Below are positions 50,101 to 59,640 of a DNA stretch of 64,000 nt, piece after piece. The notes beneath the pieces are model-generated. The model did not search any database. It saw nothing but the letters and a program-made list of their open reading frames with translations, and was not told the DNA's origin. The position numbers and the translations under genes were made by a program. The first letter of the stretch is position 1. Each line of letters begins with the position of its first letter. Source of the stretch: Polytrichum commune (lineage: Eukaryota; Streptophyta; Polytrichopsida; Polytrichales; Polytrichaceae); assembly GCA_950295325.1 (NCBI GenBank), contig OX485803.1, positions 24,552,001 to 24,616,000 on the forward strand, given 5' to 3'.

Positions 50101-53100
50101 TAGGTGGCCAAATAGTGTAGCTTCTGAAATCAGGTGTAGGCGAGTGTTTGGCTTTTGGTTTGACATTAGTGTGAAATGGGCACCCTCTCGGAACCGAGAG
50201 GGTGGGCTATGTGGCCAAATAGTGTAGGTTCTGAAATGAGGTGTAGGCGAGTGTTTGGCTTTTGGTTTGACATTACTCTGAAATGGGCACCCTCTCAGAA
50301 CCAAGAGCGTGGGCTAGGTGGCCATTATTTGAGATTTGAGATTTCAGGTTTAGATTTTGGTTTGATATATATCTGAAATGGGGCACCCTCTCGGAACCGA
50401 GAGGGTGGGCTAGGTGGCCAAATAGTGTAGTTTCTGAAATCAGGTGTAGGCGAGTGTTTGGCTTTTGGTTTGACATTAGTGTGAAATGGGCACCCTCTCG
50501 GAACCGAGAGGGTGGGCTAGGTGGCCAAATAGTGTAGGTTCTGAAATCAGGTGTAGGCGAGTGTTTGGCTTTTGGTTTGACATTAGTGTGAAATGGGCAC
50601 CCTCTCGGAACCGAGAGGGTGGGCTAGGTCGCCAAATAGTGTAGTTTCTGAAATCAGGTGTAGGCGAGTGTGTTTATTTTGGTTTGACATTAGTGTGAAA
50701 TGGGCACCCTCTCGGAACCGAAAGGGTGGGTTAGGTGGCCATTATTTGAAATTTCAGAATTCAGGTGTAAAGTTTGGTTTGATATATATCTGAAATGGGG
50801 CACCCTCTCGGAACCGAGAGGGTAGGCTAGGTGGCCAAATAGTGTAGTTTCTGAAACCAGGTGTAGGTGATTGTGTGGATTTTGGTTTGACATTAGTGTG
50901 AAATGGGCACCCTCTCGGAACCGAGAGGGTGGGCTAGGTGGCCATTATTTGAAATTTGAGATTGCAGGTTTAGATTTTGGTTTGATATATATCTGAAATG
51001 GGGCACCCTCTCGGAACCGACAGGGTAGGCTAGGTGGCCAAATAGTGTAGTTTCTGAAAGCAGGTGTAGGCGATTGTGTGGATTTTGGTTTGACAATAGT
51101 GTGAAATGGGGCACCCTCTCGGAACCGAGAGGGTGCGCTATGTGGCCAAATACTGTAGTTTCTGAAATCAGGTGTAGGTGAGTGTTTGGATTTTGGTTTG
51201 ACATTAGTGTGAAATGGGCACCCTCTCGGAACCGAGAGGTTGGGCTATGTGGCCAAATAGTGTAGGTTCTGAAATCAGGTGTAGGCGAGTGTTTGGCTTT
51301 TGGTTTGACATTAGTGTGAAATGGGCACCCTCTCAGAACCAAGAGGGTGGGCTAGGTGGCCATTATTGGAGATTTGAGATTTCAGGTTTAGATTTTGGTT
51401 TGATATATATCTGAAATGGGGCACCCTCTCGGAACCGAGAGGGTGGGCTAGGTGCCCATTATTTGAGATTTGAGATTTCAGGTTTAGATTTTGGTTTGAT
51501 ATATATCTGAAATGGGGCGCCCTCTCGGAACCGAGAGGGTAGGCTAGGTGGCCAAATAGTGTAGTTTCTGAAATCAGGTGTAGGCGATTGTGTGGATTTT
51601 GGTTTGACATTAGTGTGAAATGGGCACCCTCTCGGCACCGAGAGGGTGGGCTAGGTGGCCATTTTTGACAAATCTGAAATCATGTGTGGGCTCGAGTTTC
51701 TGAATTGAAAGTATTTGGAACATATTAGATTGTCTGAAATGAGGTGTAGGGTCGGTATTTGGTTATATATGTGGGGCCATATTGGAGGATTTAAACATTT
51801 AGTGTGGTTATGAATTTCAATATGTTTGAGTGTGGCACCCTCTCGGTTCCGAGAGGGTGGGCACGGTGGCCAGATTTTGAAGTTTCTAAAATCAAGTTTT
51901 GAGTGGTGTTTCTGTTTTTACAGTGTTCGGGGCCATATTTGACATTTTCTTGAATCAACTCTAGAGTCTAATTTCAGTTTATAAATATTTGGGGCCCTAA
52001 TTTTGAGTTTCTCAAATCGAGTGTAGGTGATTAAGTGTGGTTTCGAGTTTGACATTACTGTGAAATGGGGCACCCTCTCGGAACCGAGAGGGTGGGCTAC
52101 ATGGCCATTATGTGAGATTTCAAATTTCAGGTCTAGATTTGGGTTTGATATATATCTGAAATGGGCACCCTCTCGGAACGGAGAGGGTGGGCTAGGTGGC
52201 CGTTTTTGACAAATCTGAAATCATGTGTGGGCTCGAGTTTCTGAATTGAAAGTAATTTGTACATATTTGATTTTCTGAAATGAAGTGTAGGGTCGGGTTT
52301 CTCGTTTTCATGTTGTCTGGGCCATGTTTTGAGTTTGTGAAATGAAGTGTTGGGACGGTGTTTGGTTATAAATGTGAGGCCATATTTGATGAGCTTAGAA
52401 TGTAGTCTAGTTTTGAGTTTCAATATGTGTCAAGGGGGGCACCCTCTCAGTTCCGAGAGGGGGGGCACTGTGGCCATATTTTGAAATTTTTGAAATCAGG
52501 TTTCGAGTGTGTTTCTGGTTTTATAGTGTTCGGGCCTATATTTGATATTTTCTGAAATCAAGTGTAGAGTCTGTTTTGGGGCCATGTTTTGAGTTTCTGA
52601 AATCGGGTATAGAGTCGGTGTTTGGTTATAAGTGTAGGGGCCATATTTGTATGCAAGTGTTCGGGGCTAGATTAGGAGATTTCTGAAATCAAGTGTAAGT
52701 CGGTAACATGGTTGACTTAATTCTTCTTAACAACTCACTCTTATATGTTGCAGATTGACCGTCATTTTTCCACCTTCCTCGTCACAGATATGACAATAGA
52801 GAAACTCCAGAAGGTGGCCACCACACATGTGGATGCTCATTATAAGGCCAAGTGGCTTCGGTGGTGGAATTCCACTCCCGACGTCAAAGAGAAGAACAAA
52901 TTTCCCTCGTCTCTCCCTCTTCGGGAGAAAGTCCTCGAAAACTGGCTCAACAAAGCTTCTTTTTGGGCTCAGGTGCATCTACAACTTTTTTCCATCTATT
53001 TGTTCATTTCTCTACTTTACATTTCTAACCATTTTTCTTTCTTGTTATAGTTGGAGAAGGGGGTTGAGGCTGAGATTGCTTCATTTGACAATGAGTGTTC

Positions 53101-56100
53101 CGCTGAAATCGACTGGGGTTCCATGGAGGATATTTTGCAACCGGCGAATTATGTTGAGCATTGGAGGCTGATTTTGTGGGACAAGGCATTTCTGGTTTAT
53201 TTTGACGACAAGGGAGACCTCAAATTTGTCAAAGGCCTTGATCTCATGGAATTTGATGAAGGCCCCATATCAATCAAACGCGTCGCTTATCGGTAATATT
53301 TTGAGTTTTCATTTAGTCCATTTTGTTCTCATTTCATTTCCTTTCCGCCACCTNNNNNNNNNNNNNNNNNNNNNNNNNNNNNNNNNNNNNNNNNNNNNNN
53401 NNNNNNNNNNNNNNNNNNNNNNNNNNNNNNNNNNNNNNNNNNNNNNNNNNNNNNNNNNNNNNNNNNNNNNNNNNNNNNNNNNNNNNNNNNNNNNNNNNNN
53501 NNNNNNNNNNNNNNNNNNNNNNNNNNNNNNNNNNNNNNNNNNNNNNNNNNNNNTTTTAGTTTATGATTTTCTTTATTTTCCAGGTTCATTCACCGTGAGC
53601 TCATTGTGAAGAATGCCCTGCCTTCTTTCTGCTTGCCAACTTTCCTTGTAGATTGGGTGGATGTCAACTCCATTCTTTGTGTGTATACGGCCATTCAAGT
53701 TGCAAAGTTTCCGGAGTCTCACTTGCAGGCTGGGGGATGGTACTTGGATTGTTCTGGAGGATTTGTGCCTGCGGAAGAGAAGAGTCTTTTTGCCAGCATT
53801 GTGAGTACTGCTCCCGAGCTGAGCATTATCCCCTTTGAGGAGCCCGACATCGTTGAGATTCCTCCTCCTCCGCCCAAGGCACCAAAAAGAAAGGGCAGAC
53901 CAAAGAATACCGCCACTCAAACAACTTCACAACTTGTCACTCGGTCTGTTTCAAAGACCCCCATTCAGCCATCCACCTTCATACGGAGTCCATCTAGGAC
54001 TCCTTCTGTTGTTCCATCAACTGCCCCCTCTAGCACTTCCTCAGCCTTTCGTCCACAAACTGTTGCTACTCCTTCTCACAGTGGCACTTCTCTTCTCTCC
54101 TTGCCTCGCAAAAGGAAGGCCGCCCTTTTGGATACGAGTGCCACCTCTTCGGGTTCCCCTAACACTCTTTCCCTCATCGAAAATGTGGACATGGTGCAAC
54201 TCATGCTGGATTCTGAGGTTGCAGAAGGTCCCCTCCCAGCATATACCCGCATCCAGGAGTTCATTGCCAAGATTTGTATCTTTCCTTTCGTCATTTTTCA
54301 AACTTCTCTTTTGGTTTGGTTCTTATTTTTTTTCGTCTTGTTCTCTCATGAGATTTTAATTGCAGGTTGGGACAGGTCGTTCCCGTGTGAACACCTCGAC
54401 TACAACTCACAAGGGCCTCGATTTGCTCTTCGCAGACGTTCCCGAGAATTTGCCGGTGCCCAACATCTCCACCGATGTTCCTGCTTGGAACAAGCTCCAT
54501 GAATCATACTATGAGTGTCTTTTTGCATTTGCGAAATCTAACCTCTATGATCATGGTGTCCTTGTGCTTGTCCATTGTGCTAGTGCCTCTGTTTCTAGAA
54601 CTGTTTTTGATTGGGCACACACTTACGATTTCTACATCGCTGAAGATTGGTTTGGGATGAATGATTTGGACCTTCAATCCCCTGTGGTCCCCTCTGGAGT
54701 GGTAAGCAACTCCAAAAACTACAATATTTGGACCATATTTGTAATTCTTAATTCAGGTGTAGTGTTGTCTTCTTAGTTTACAATTTATCGGGGCCATATT
54801 AGAGGATTCTGAAATCAGGTGTAGATTCGGCTTTCAAGTTTATAGGTGTTTTTCAAGTTCATAAATTTCCAGGGGCAATACTAGAGGATTCTAAAATCAC
54901 GTGTGCATTCGGCTTTCAAGTACATGAATTTCGAGGGGCCATATTTGAAGTTTTTTGAAATCAGGTGTAGTGTCTGCTTTCTAGTTTACAAGTGTTCGGG
55001 GCCATATTTTATTTTTTCTGAAATCAAGTATAGAGTCTGGTTTCTGTTTCGGGTGTACGGTCGGTGTTTGGTTATACGTGGGGGGGCCATATTTGAAGAT
55101 TCTATAATCTAGTGTAGTATTGAGTTTCCTCTCGGAACCGAGAGGTTGGGCACTGTGGCCAAACTTTGAAGTTTCTGAAATCAAGTTTAGAGTGATGTTT
55201 CTGGTTTTACATTGTTCGGTGCCATATTAAAAAAATTTGAAATCAGGTGTACTGTCGGCTTTGTAGTTTACAAGTGGTCGGGGCCATATTTTAATTTTCT
55301 GAAATCATGTATAGACTAGGCTTTGAAGTTCATAAATGTTTTTCAAATTTCATAAATTTTCAAGGGCCTTATTACGGGATTCTGAAATCAGGTGTAGATT
55401 CGGATTATTAGTTTACAAGTGTTCGGGGCCATATTAGATGATTCTGAAATCAGGTGTACACTAGGCTTAGAAGTTCATAAAGTTTTTTCAAATTTCATAA
55501 ATTGTTAGGGGCCTTATTTCAAGTGTTCGGGGCCATATTGGATATTTTCTGAAATCAAGTGTAGAGTCTGGTTTTTGGTTATACGTGGGAGGGCCATATT
55601 TGGAGATTCCAAAATGTTGTGTATATTTGAGTTTCAATATGTATATTAGTGTGAAATGGGCACCCTCTCGGAACCGAGAGGGTGGGCTAGGTGGCCAATT
55701 ATGATAAATCTGAAATCAGGTGTGGGCTCGAGTTTTTGAATTGAAAGTATTTTGAACAGATTTGATTGTCTGAAATGAGGTGTAGGGTTGGTATTTGGTT
55801 ATATATGTGGGGCCATATTTGAGGATTTAAACATTTAGTGTGGTTATGAATTTCAATATGTTTGAGTGTGGCACCCTCTCGGAACCGAGAGGGTGGGCAC
55901 GGTGGCCAGATTTTGAAGTTTCTGAAATCAAGTTTAGAGTGATGTTTCTGGTTTTACAGTGTTCGGGGCCATATTAAAATTTTCTGAAATCAGGTGGTGT
56001 CGGCTTTGTAGTTTACAAGTGTTCGGGGCCATATTTTAATTTTTTGAAATCAGGTATAGACTAGGCTTTGAAGTTCATAAATGTTTTTCAAATTTCATAA

Positions 56101-57968
56101 ATTTTTAGGGGCCTTATTACGGGATTCTGAAATCAGGTGTGGATTCGGATTTTTTTGTTTAAAAGTGTTCGGGGCCATATTAGATGATTATGAAATCAGG
56201 TGTATACTAGGATTTGAAGTTTTTCCAAATTTCATAAATTTTTAGGGGCCATATTAGGGTGGGCTAGGTGGCCAATTTGTGAGGTTTCAGATTTGAGGTG
56301 TAGATTTGGGTTTGATAGATATCTGAAATGGTGCACCCTCTCGGAACCAAGATTTCACAGTGGGCACAGTGGCCATATAGTGAAGTTTCTGAAATAAGGC
56401 TGAGTGGTGTTTCTGGTTTAAAAGTGTTCGGGGCCGTATTTGATATTTTCTGAAATGAAGTGTAGAGTCGGATTTATAGTTTACAAGTGTTTGGGGCCAT
56501 ATTAGATGATTATGAAATCAAGTGTAGACTAGGCTTTGAAGTTCATAAATGTTTTTCAAATTTCATAAATTTTTAGGGGCCTTATTAGGGGATTCTGAAA
56601 TCAAGTGTAGATTCGGATTTTTAGTTTACAAGTGTTCGGGGCCATAAAAGATGATTCTGAAATCAGATATAGACTAGGCTTTAAGTTCATAAATGTTTTC
56701 AAATTGCATAAATTTTCAGGGGCCATATTAGAGGATTCTGAAATCAGGTATACATTCGGCTTTCAAGTACATGAATTTCCAGGGGCCATAATCGAGGTTT
56801 TCTGAAATCAGGTGTAGCATCGGCTTTTTAGTTTACAAGTTCTCGGGGCCATATTTGAAGTTTCTGAAATCAGGTGTGAGGGGGTCACCCTCTCGGTTGG
56901 GTCTGACATCAGGTGTAGGGTCTACGAGGCCATTTTTGAGACATCTGAAATCAGGTGTACGTTCGAGTTTCTGATTTGAAAGTATCATTTAACATATTTG
57001 ATTATCTGAAATGAAGTGTACAGTCTGTTTTTCAGTTTATATGGTTTTGGGGCCATGTTTTGAGTTTCTGAAATAAGGTGTAGGGTCTTCTGAAATTGTT
57101 TTGAGTTTTTCAGACTCGGAAATTCAACATCAAGGTTCTTGTTCGTGCTAACTCCGTTCTCAAAGTGCGTGAGGAGGCTATGCAAGAGTATGGTTACAAC
57201 CTCCAGCGTGATGGATGGTTGAATGCTTTCACCGATGAGAAGAGCCAGGCGATGCGCAGTGATGGGGTACCTTGGCGAGGTGCTCGAGAAAAGCATCATG
57301 TTTTCTTCTCTATCCTCCTCGCTACTCTCACCGACAAGAATGATGTTATTATGGACTGGCAGTGTGGTGTAGGTACGCATTATCTTTCAGCATCATCCTT
57401 ACTTTGAATTTTCCGTTATTTTTTCTTCATTACTTTCATACTAACATTTTCCTTTTTTTTTTAGGTGGTTCGATTACAGCATGTTGCTCACTTGAGCGGC
57501 ATATTGTGGCGCTTGAGAGTGACCCCGTTATTTTCAATGCAATCCTTCTCCCCATGCGCGATTCCCAACCTTCGCGTACTCCCCGCTCAGTTGCCCCACC
57601 GTCTACCTCTATTTTTGATCCGCCTCAGAAGATGACCAAACGGGCATTCGGTTTTCTTTATGCGTAAGTTTGCTTTATATGTTTTGTCATGTTTACCTTC
57701 ATGTCATTTTCCCATCTTCATGTGTCTTCTCGTTTCTAATCTACTTGCTTGGGGGTTCAGAGTGCCAGGGGAGAACGCAGTCCTTCGTCGAGGCGTGTGT
57801 TCGAGTCCTTCCAAGACGTTCGAGCTCCCTCCGTATGCTGCTGAGCTTGCCAATGTTTTAGCGGAAGCTCCGTCTCCACCTCCTAGTCGCATCCGACCAT
57901 TCAAAAAGCTAGTATTGGATTTCCTAGATATAGAGGCCGAGGAGGGCGAAGATAGTGATAGAGGATAG
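38146..57968 (+). CDS. Beta-class DNA N4/N6-methyltransferase-like accessory protein (8 exons, 829 aa)
   Basis: Exons: 38,146-38,490; 52,754-52,972; 53,051-53,292; 53,584-54,275; 54,376-54,701; 57,114-57,372; 57,465-57,663; 57,761-57,968. All have GT-AG borders and matching phases. The N terminus is very basic (KRKRRKGG near residue 17, a likely nuclear signal). Residues 116-350 form an unrecognised folded region. An AT-hook-like KRKGRPK sits at 370-376, then a Ser/Thr/Pro linker. From about 513 the reading resembles amino-methyltransferases: LDLLFADVPEN (motif IV position, D520-E523), then GVLVLVHCASASVSRTVFDW. At the C-terminal end comes DVIMDWQCGVGGSITACC (motif I, 686-702) and VALESD (E712, expected to contact the SAM ribose). 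Motif IV before motif I is the beta-class order. DVPE replaces DPPY/W, so catalysis is doubtful. An N gap in intron 3 may hide sequence. Confidence 0.72.
38491..52753. repeat. Repeat-filled 14.3-kb intron 1 with palindromic tandem array
   Basis: The intron is made almost wholly of related repeats. Outer parts (38.55-39.1 kb and 51.7-52.7 kb) hold units of about 60 bp around TTTCTGAAATCAGGTGTAG and TGTTCGGGGCCATATT. From 39,146 to 52,461 a 24-bp palindrome recurs, more than 100 times: arms CACCCTCTCGG and CCGAGAGGGTG around a central AA (sometimes TT). In the dense core (about 40.9-51.65 kb) palindromes are spaced by two unit types: about 107 bp, with CCAAATAGTGTAGTTTCTGA, and about 96 bp, with TGATATATATCTGAAATGGG. 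Open frames of 60-150 codons across it are by-products of the repeats. The 107 + 96 period is not a multiple of three. Confidence 0.93.
53354..53553. other. Assembly gap (200 N)
   Basis: Exactly 200 N, a typical placeholder, inside intron 3 of the methyltransferase-like gene. The flanking donor (53,293) and acceptor (53,583) join in frame, but an exon inside the gap cannot be excluded. Confidence 0.98.
54702..57113. repeat. Repeat-filled intron 5 (2.4 kb) sharing the intron 1 families
   Basis: Contains the same units as intron 1: CTGAAATCAGGTGTAG, TGTTCGGGGCCATATT, and complete or partial palindromes at about 55,128, 55,660, 55,872, 56,334 and 56,888. A module of about 180 bp (55,706-55,876) is nearly the same as 51,665-51,845 in intron 1. 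Exon 6 follows a normal TTTTTCAG acceptor. Confidence 0.88.
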
Positions 57969-58275
57969 TTTGGAAACTCTATTTTATATGTATTGGTTTT
58001 TTTTATATATTTCCTAGGTTCATTTGTTGAATTTCCATGTGCATTTTGCAAACTTCCATTCATCTCCTTCTATATGTTTTATTGATGTTTGATTTCAATT
58101 GGTGACGTCAGCCCTAATTTAATATGAAAGTATTTGAAACCTATACTATAAGATGTTTGATAATAATTGCAATTTTCCACGCCTATAGGATCTGTTGGTT
58201 TCTCTAACACTTTTAGGTTATTATGTCCATGGGAATGGGATGCCTTTCCAACAAATTGTATTCAAACTATCTCTA
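57969..58275 (+). other. 3' region of the methyltransferase-like gene
   Basis: T-rich sequence after the stop codon, probably the 3' UTR, leading into the right TIR. No canonical AATAAA seen. Confidence 0.4.
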
Positions 58276-58396
58276 ATTCCACGGAAATAGGCACTGCTTC
58301 TCCTAAAATTACCCAACAAATTCTAAATTTTCTGCTCCCCAATCTCTGCTATCCGCTCTCTGCTCTCCGCTCTACGCTCACACTACTAAGTTTCCC
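58276..58396 (-). repeat. Right terminal inverted repeat
   Basis: Read on the minus strand it starts GGGAAACTTAGTAG, then TGTGAGCGTAGAGCGGAGAG, and ends with the internal block CCTATTTCCGTGGAAT. It is shorter than the left TIR by about 50 bp. Confidence 0.8.
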
Positions 58397-58407
58397 GATT
58401 TTGTATG
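58397..58407 (+). repeat. Right target-site duplication
   Basis: GATTTTGTATG, identical to 33,037-33,047 and directly abutting the right TIR. Confidence 0.75.
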
Positions 58408-58815
58408 ATGGTTGTTGATTTAAAAGCCCTTGTTCATGTGCCAACTGTGAGGCCAAACCACCCACCCTTAAGCGTCCTAGTCCGGGTGAGGGCATGGGGA
58501 TCACATTCATGTTCACATAACTCCCTTTTCCCAACTTCGTAAAAATCCATTATAATTCCCATCAACACTTGCACACCAATTTATTTCATAATGAGAGTAC
58601 AAGCATTGAAAAATGCTCTTCCCTATCTATCCACTTCTCCCTACACTAATTTACACACCAACCCTCACTCTCTACCAAAGCTAATCCCCCTAGACCATCC
58701 TCTAATTGTGAAGCCAAAATCCCCCTTATGCCCTTGGCCCTACCTGGCCCATACCCGGCTCGTACCCGGTCTTATAACCGTCCCATACCCGTTCTTCCCT
58801 CCGGGTATCAACCGT

Positions 58816-59640
58816 ACATCAGTAGCCAAGAGCTGCCTTACTCTAGCAACTAATACACCTGAATCAGTAGCCGAGAGTTGCCTTGCTCCAGCAACTAGTG
58901 CCTTGAATCAATAGCCGAGAGTTGCCTTGCTCCAGCAACTAGTGCCTTGAATCAATAGCCGAGAACTGCCTTGCTCCAACAACTAGTGCCCCGATTCAGT
59001 AGCCGAGAACTGCCTTACTCCAGCAACTAATGCCCTGAATCAGTAGCCGAGAGCTGCCTTAATCCAGCAACTAATACACCTGAATCAGTAGCCGAGAGCT
59101 GCCTTCAGCTCCAGCAACTAGTGCCCCGAATCAGTAGCCGAGAACTGCCTTACTCCAGCAACTAATACACTTGAATCAGTAGCCAAGAGCTACCTTCAGC
59201 TCCTGCAACTAGTGCCCCGAATCAATAGCCGAGAACTGCCTTACTCCAGCAACTAATGCCCTGAATCAGTAGCCGAGAACTGCCTAGCTCCAGCAAGTAG
59301 TGACCCGAATCAGTAGCCGAGAACTGCCTTACTCTAGCAACTAATACACCTGAATCAGTAGCCGAGAGCTGCCTTCAGCTCCAGCAACTAGTGCCCCGAA
59401 TCAATAGCCGAGAACTGCCTTACTCCAGCAACTAATGCCCTGAATCAGTAGCCGAGAACTGCCTAGCTCCAGCAAGTAGTGACCCGAATCAGTAGCCGAG
59501 AACTGCCTTACTCTAGCAACTAATGCCCTGAATCAGTAGCCGAGAGTTGCCTTAATCCAACAACTAATACACCTGAATCAGTAGCCGAGAGCTGCCTTAC
59601 TCCAGCAACTAATACACTTGAATCAGTAGCCGAGAGCACC
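58816..59640 (+). repeat. Minisatellite of about 18 units, 44-48 bp
   Basis: Unit begins CAGTAGCCGAGAACTGCCTT, then CTCCAGCAACTAATGCCCTGAAT. Variants (ACTAGTGCCCCG, ACTAATACACCTG) appear in recurring order, suggesting multi-unit duplication, for example the blocks near 59,160-59,300 and 59,335-59,480. It lies about 420 bp right of the transposon end. Non-coding. Confidence 0.92.

Larger units (their letters stand above)
33047..58396. mobile_element. Giant Mutator-like TIR transposon (about 25.35 kb)
   Basis: Both ends carry inverted repeats. The outer 22 bases match at 14 of 22 positions with no gap, and the next block, TGTGAGCGTAGAGCGGAGAG onward (33,061-33,094 against 58,349-58,382), matches at 32 of 34. 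A further exact 16-bp inverted match (CCTATTTCCGTGGAAT) lies inside (33,202-33,217 and 58,276-58,291). A 10-11 bp direct repeat flanks the whole. Contents from left: a possible small plus-strand gene, a minus-strand transposase, a short divergent promoter, and a plus-strand methyltransferase-like gene whose introns hold long repeat arrays. The transposase type (DDE with C-x2-H, plus SWIM) and TSD size agree on the Mutator superfamily. The size is unusual for this group. The span includes 200 N. Confidence 0.85.

Noticed and set aside
39688-51642. Dozens of open frames of 60-150 codons on both strands, reading as repeated peptides such as HLISETTLFGHLAHPLGSER
   Set aside because: They are by-products of the 107/96-bp tandem array. 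The period is not a multiple of three, frames change from unit to unit, and the same stretch is open on both strands. The array lies in an intron.
39146-52461. CRISPR-like array (palindromic repeat with spacers)
   Set aside because: Spacers are not unique; they fall into two recurring types. The setting is a plant intron and there are no cas genes. It is a eukaryotic satellite-like array.
33061-58382. 3-bp target duplication (CTA) of CACTA or Harbinger type, with the element starting at TGTGAGCG
   Set aside because: A CTA occurs on both sides of the best-conserved TIR block, but the longer 11-mer repeat farther out together with further TIR matches fits the Mutator-type transposase better.
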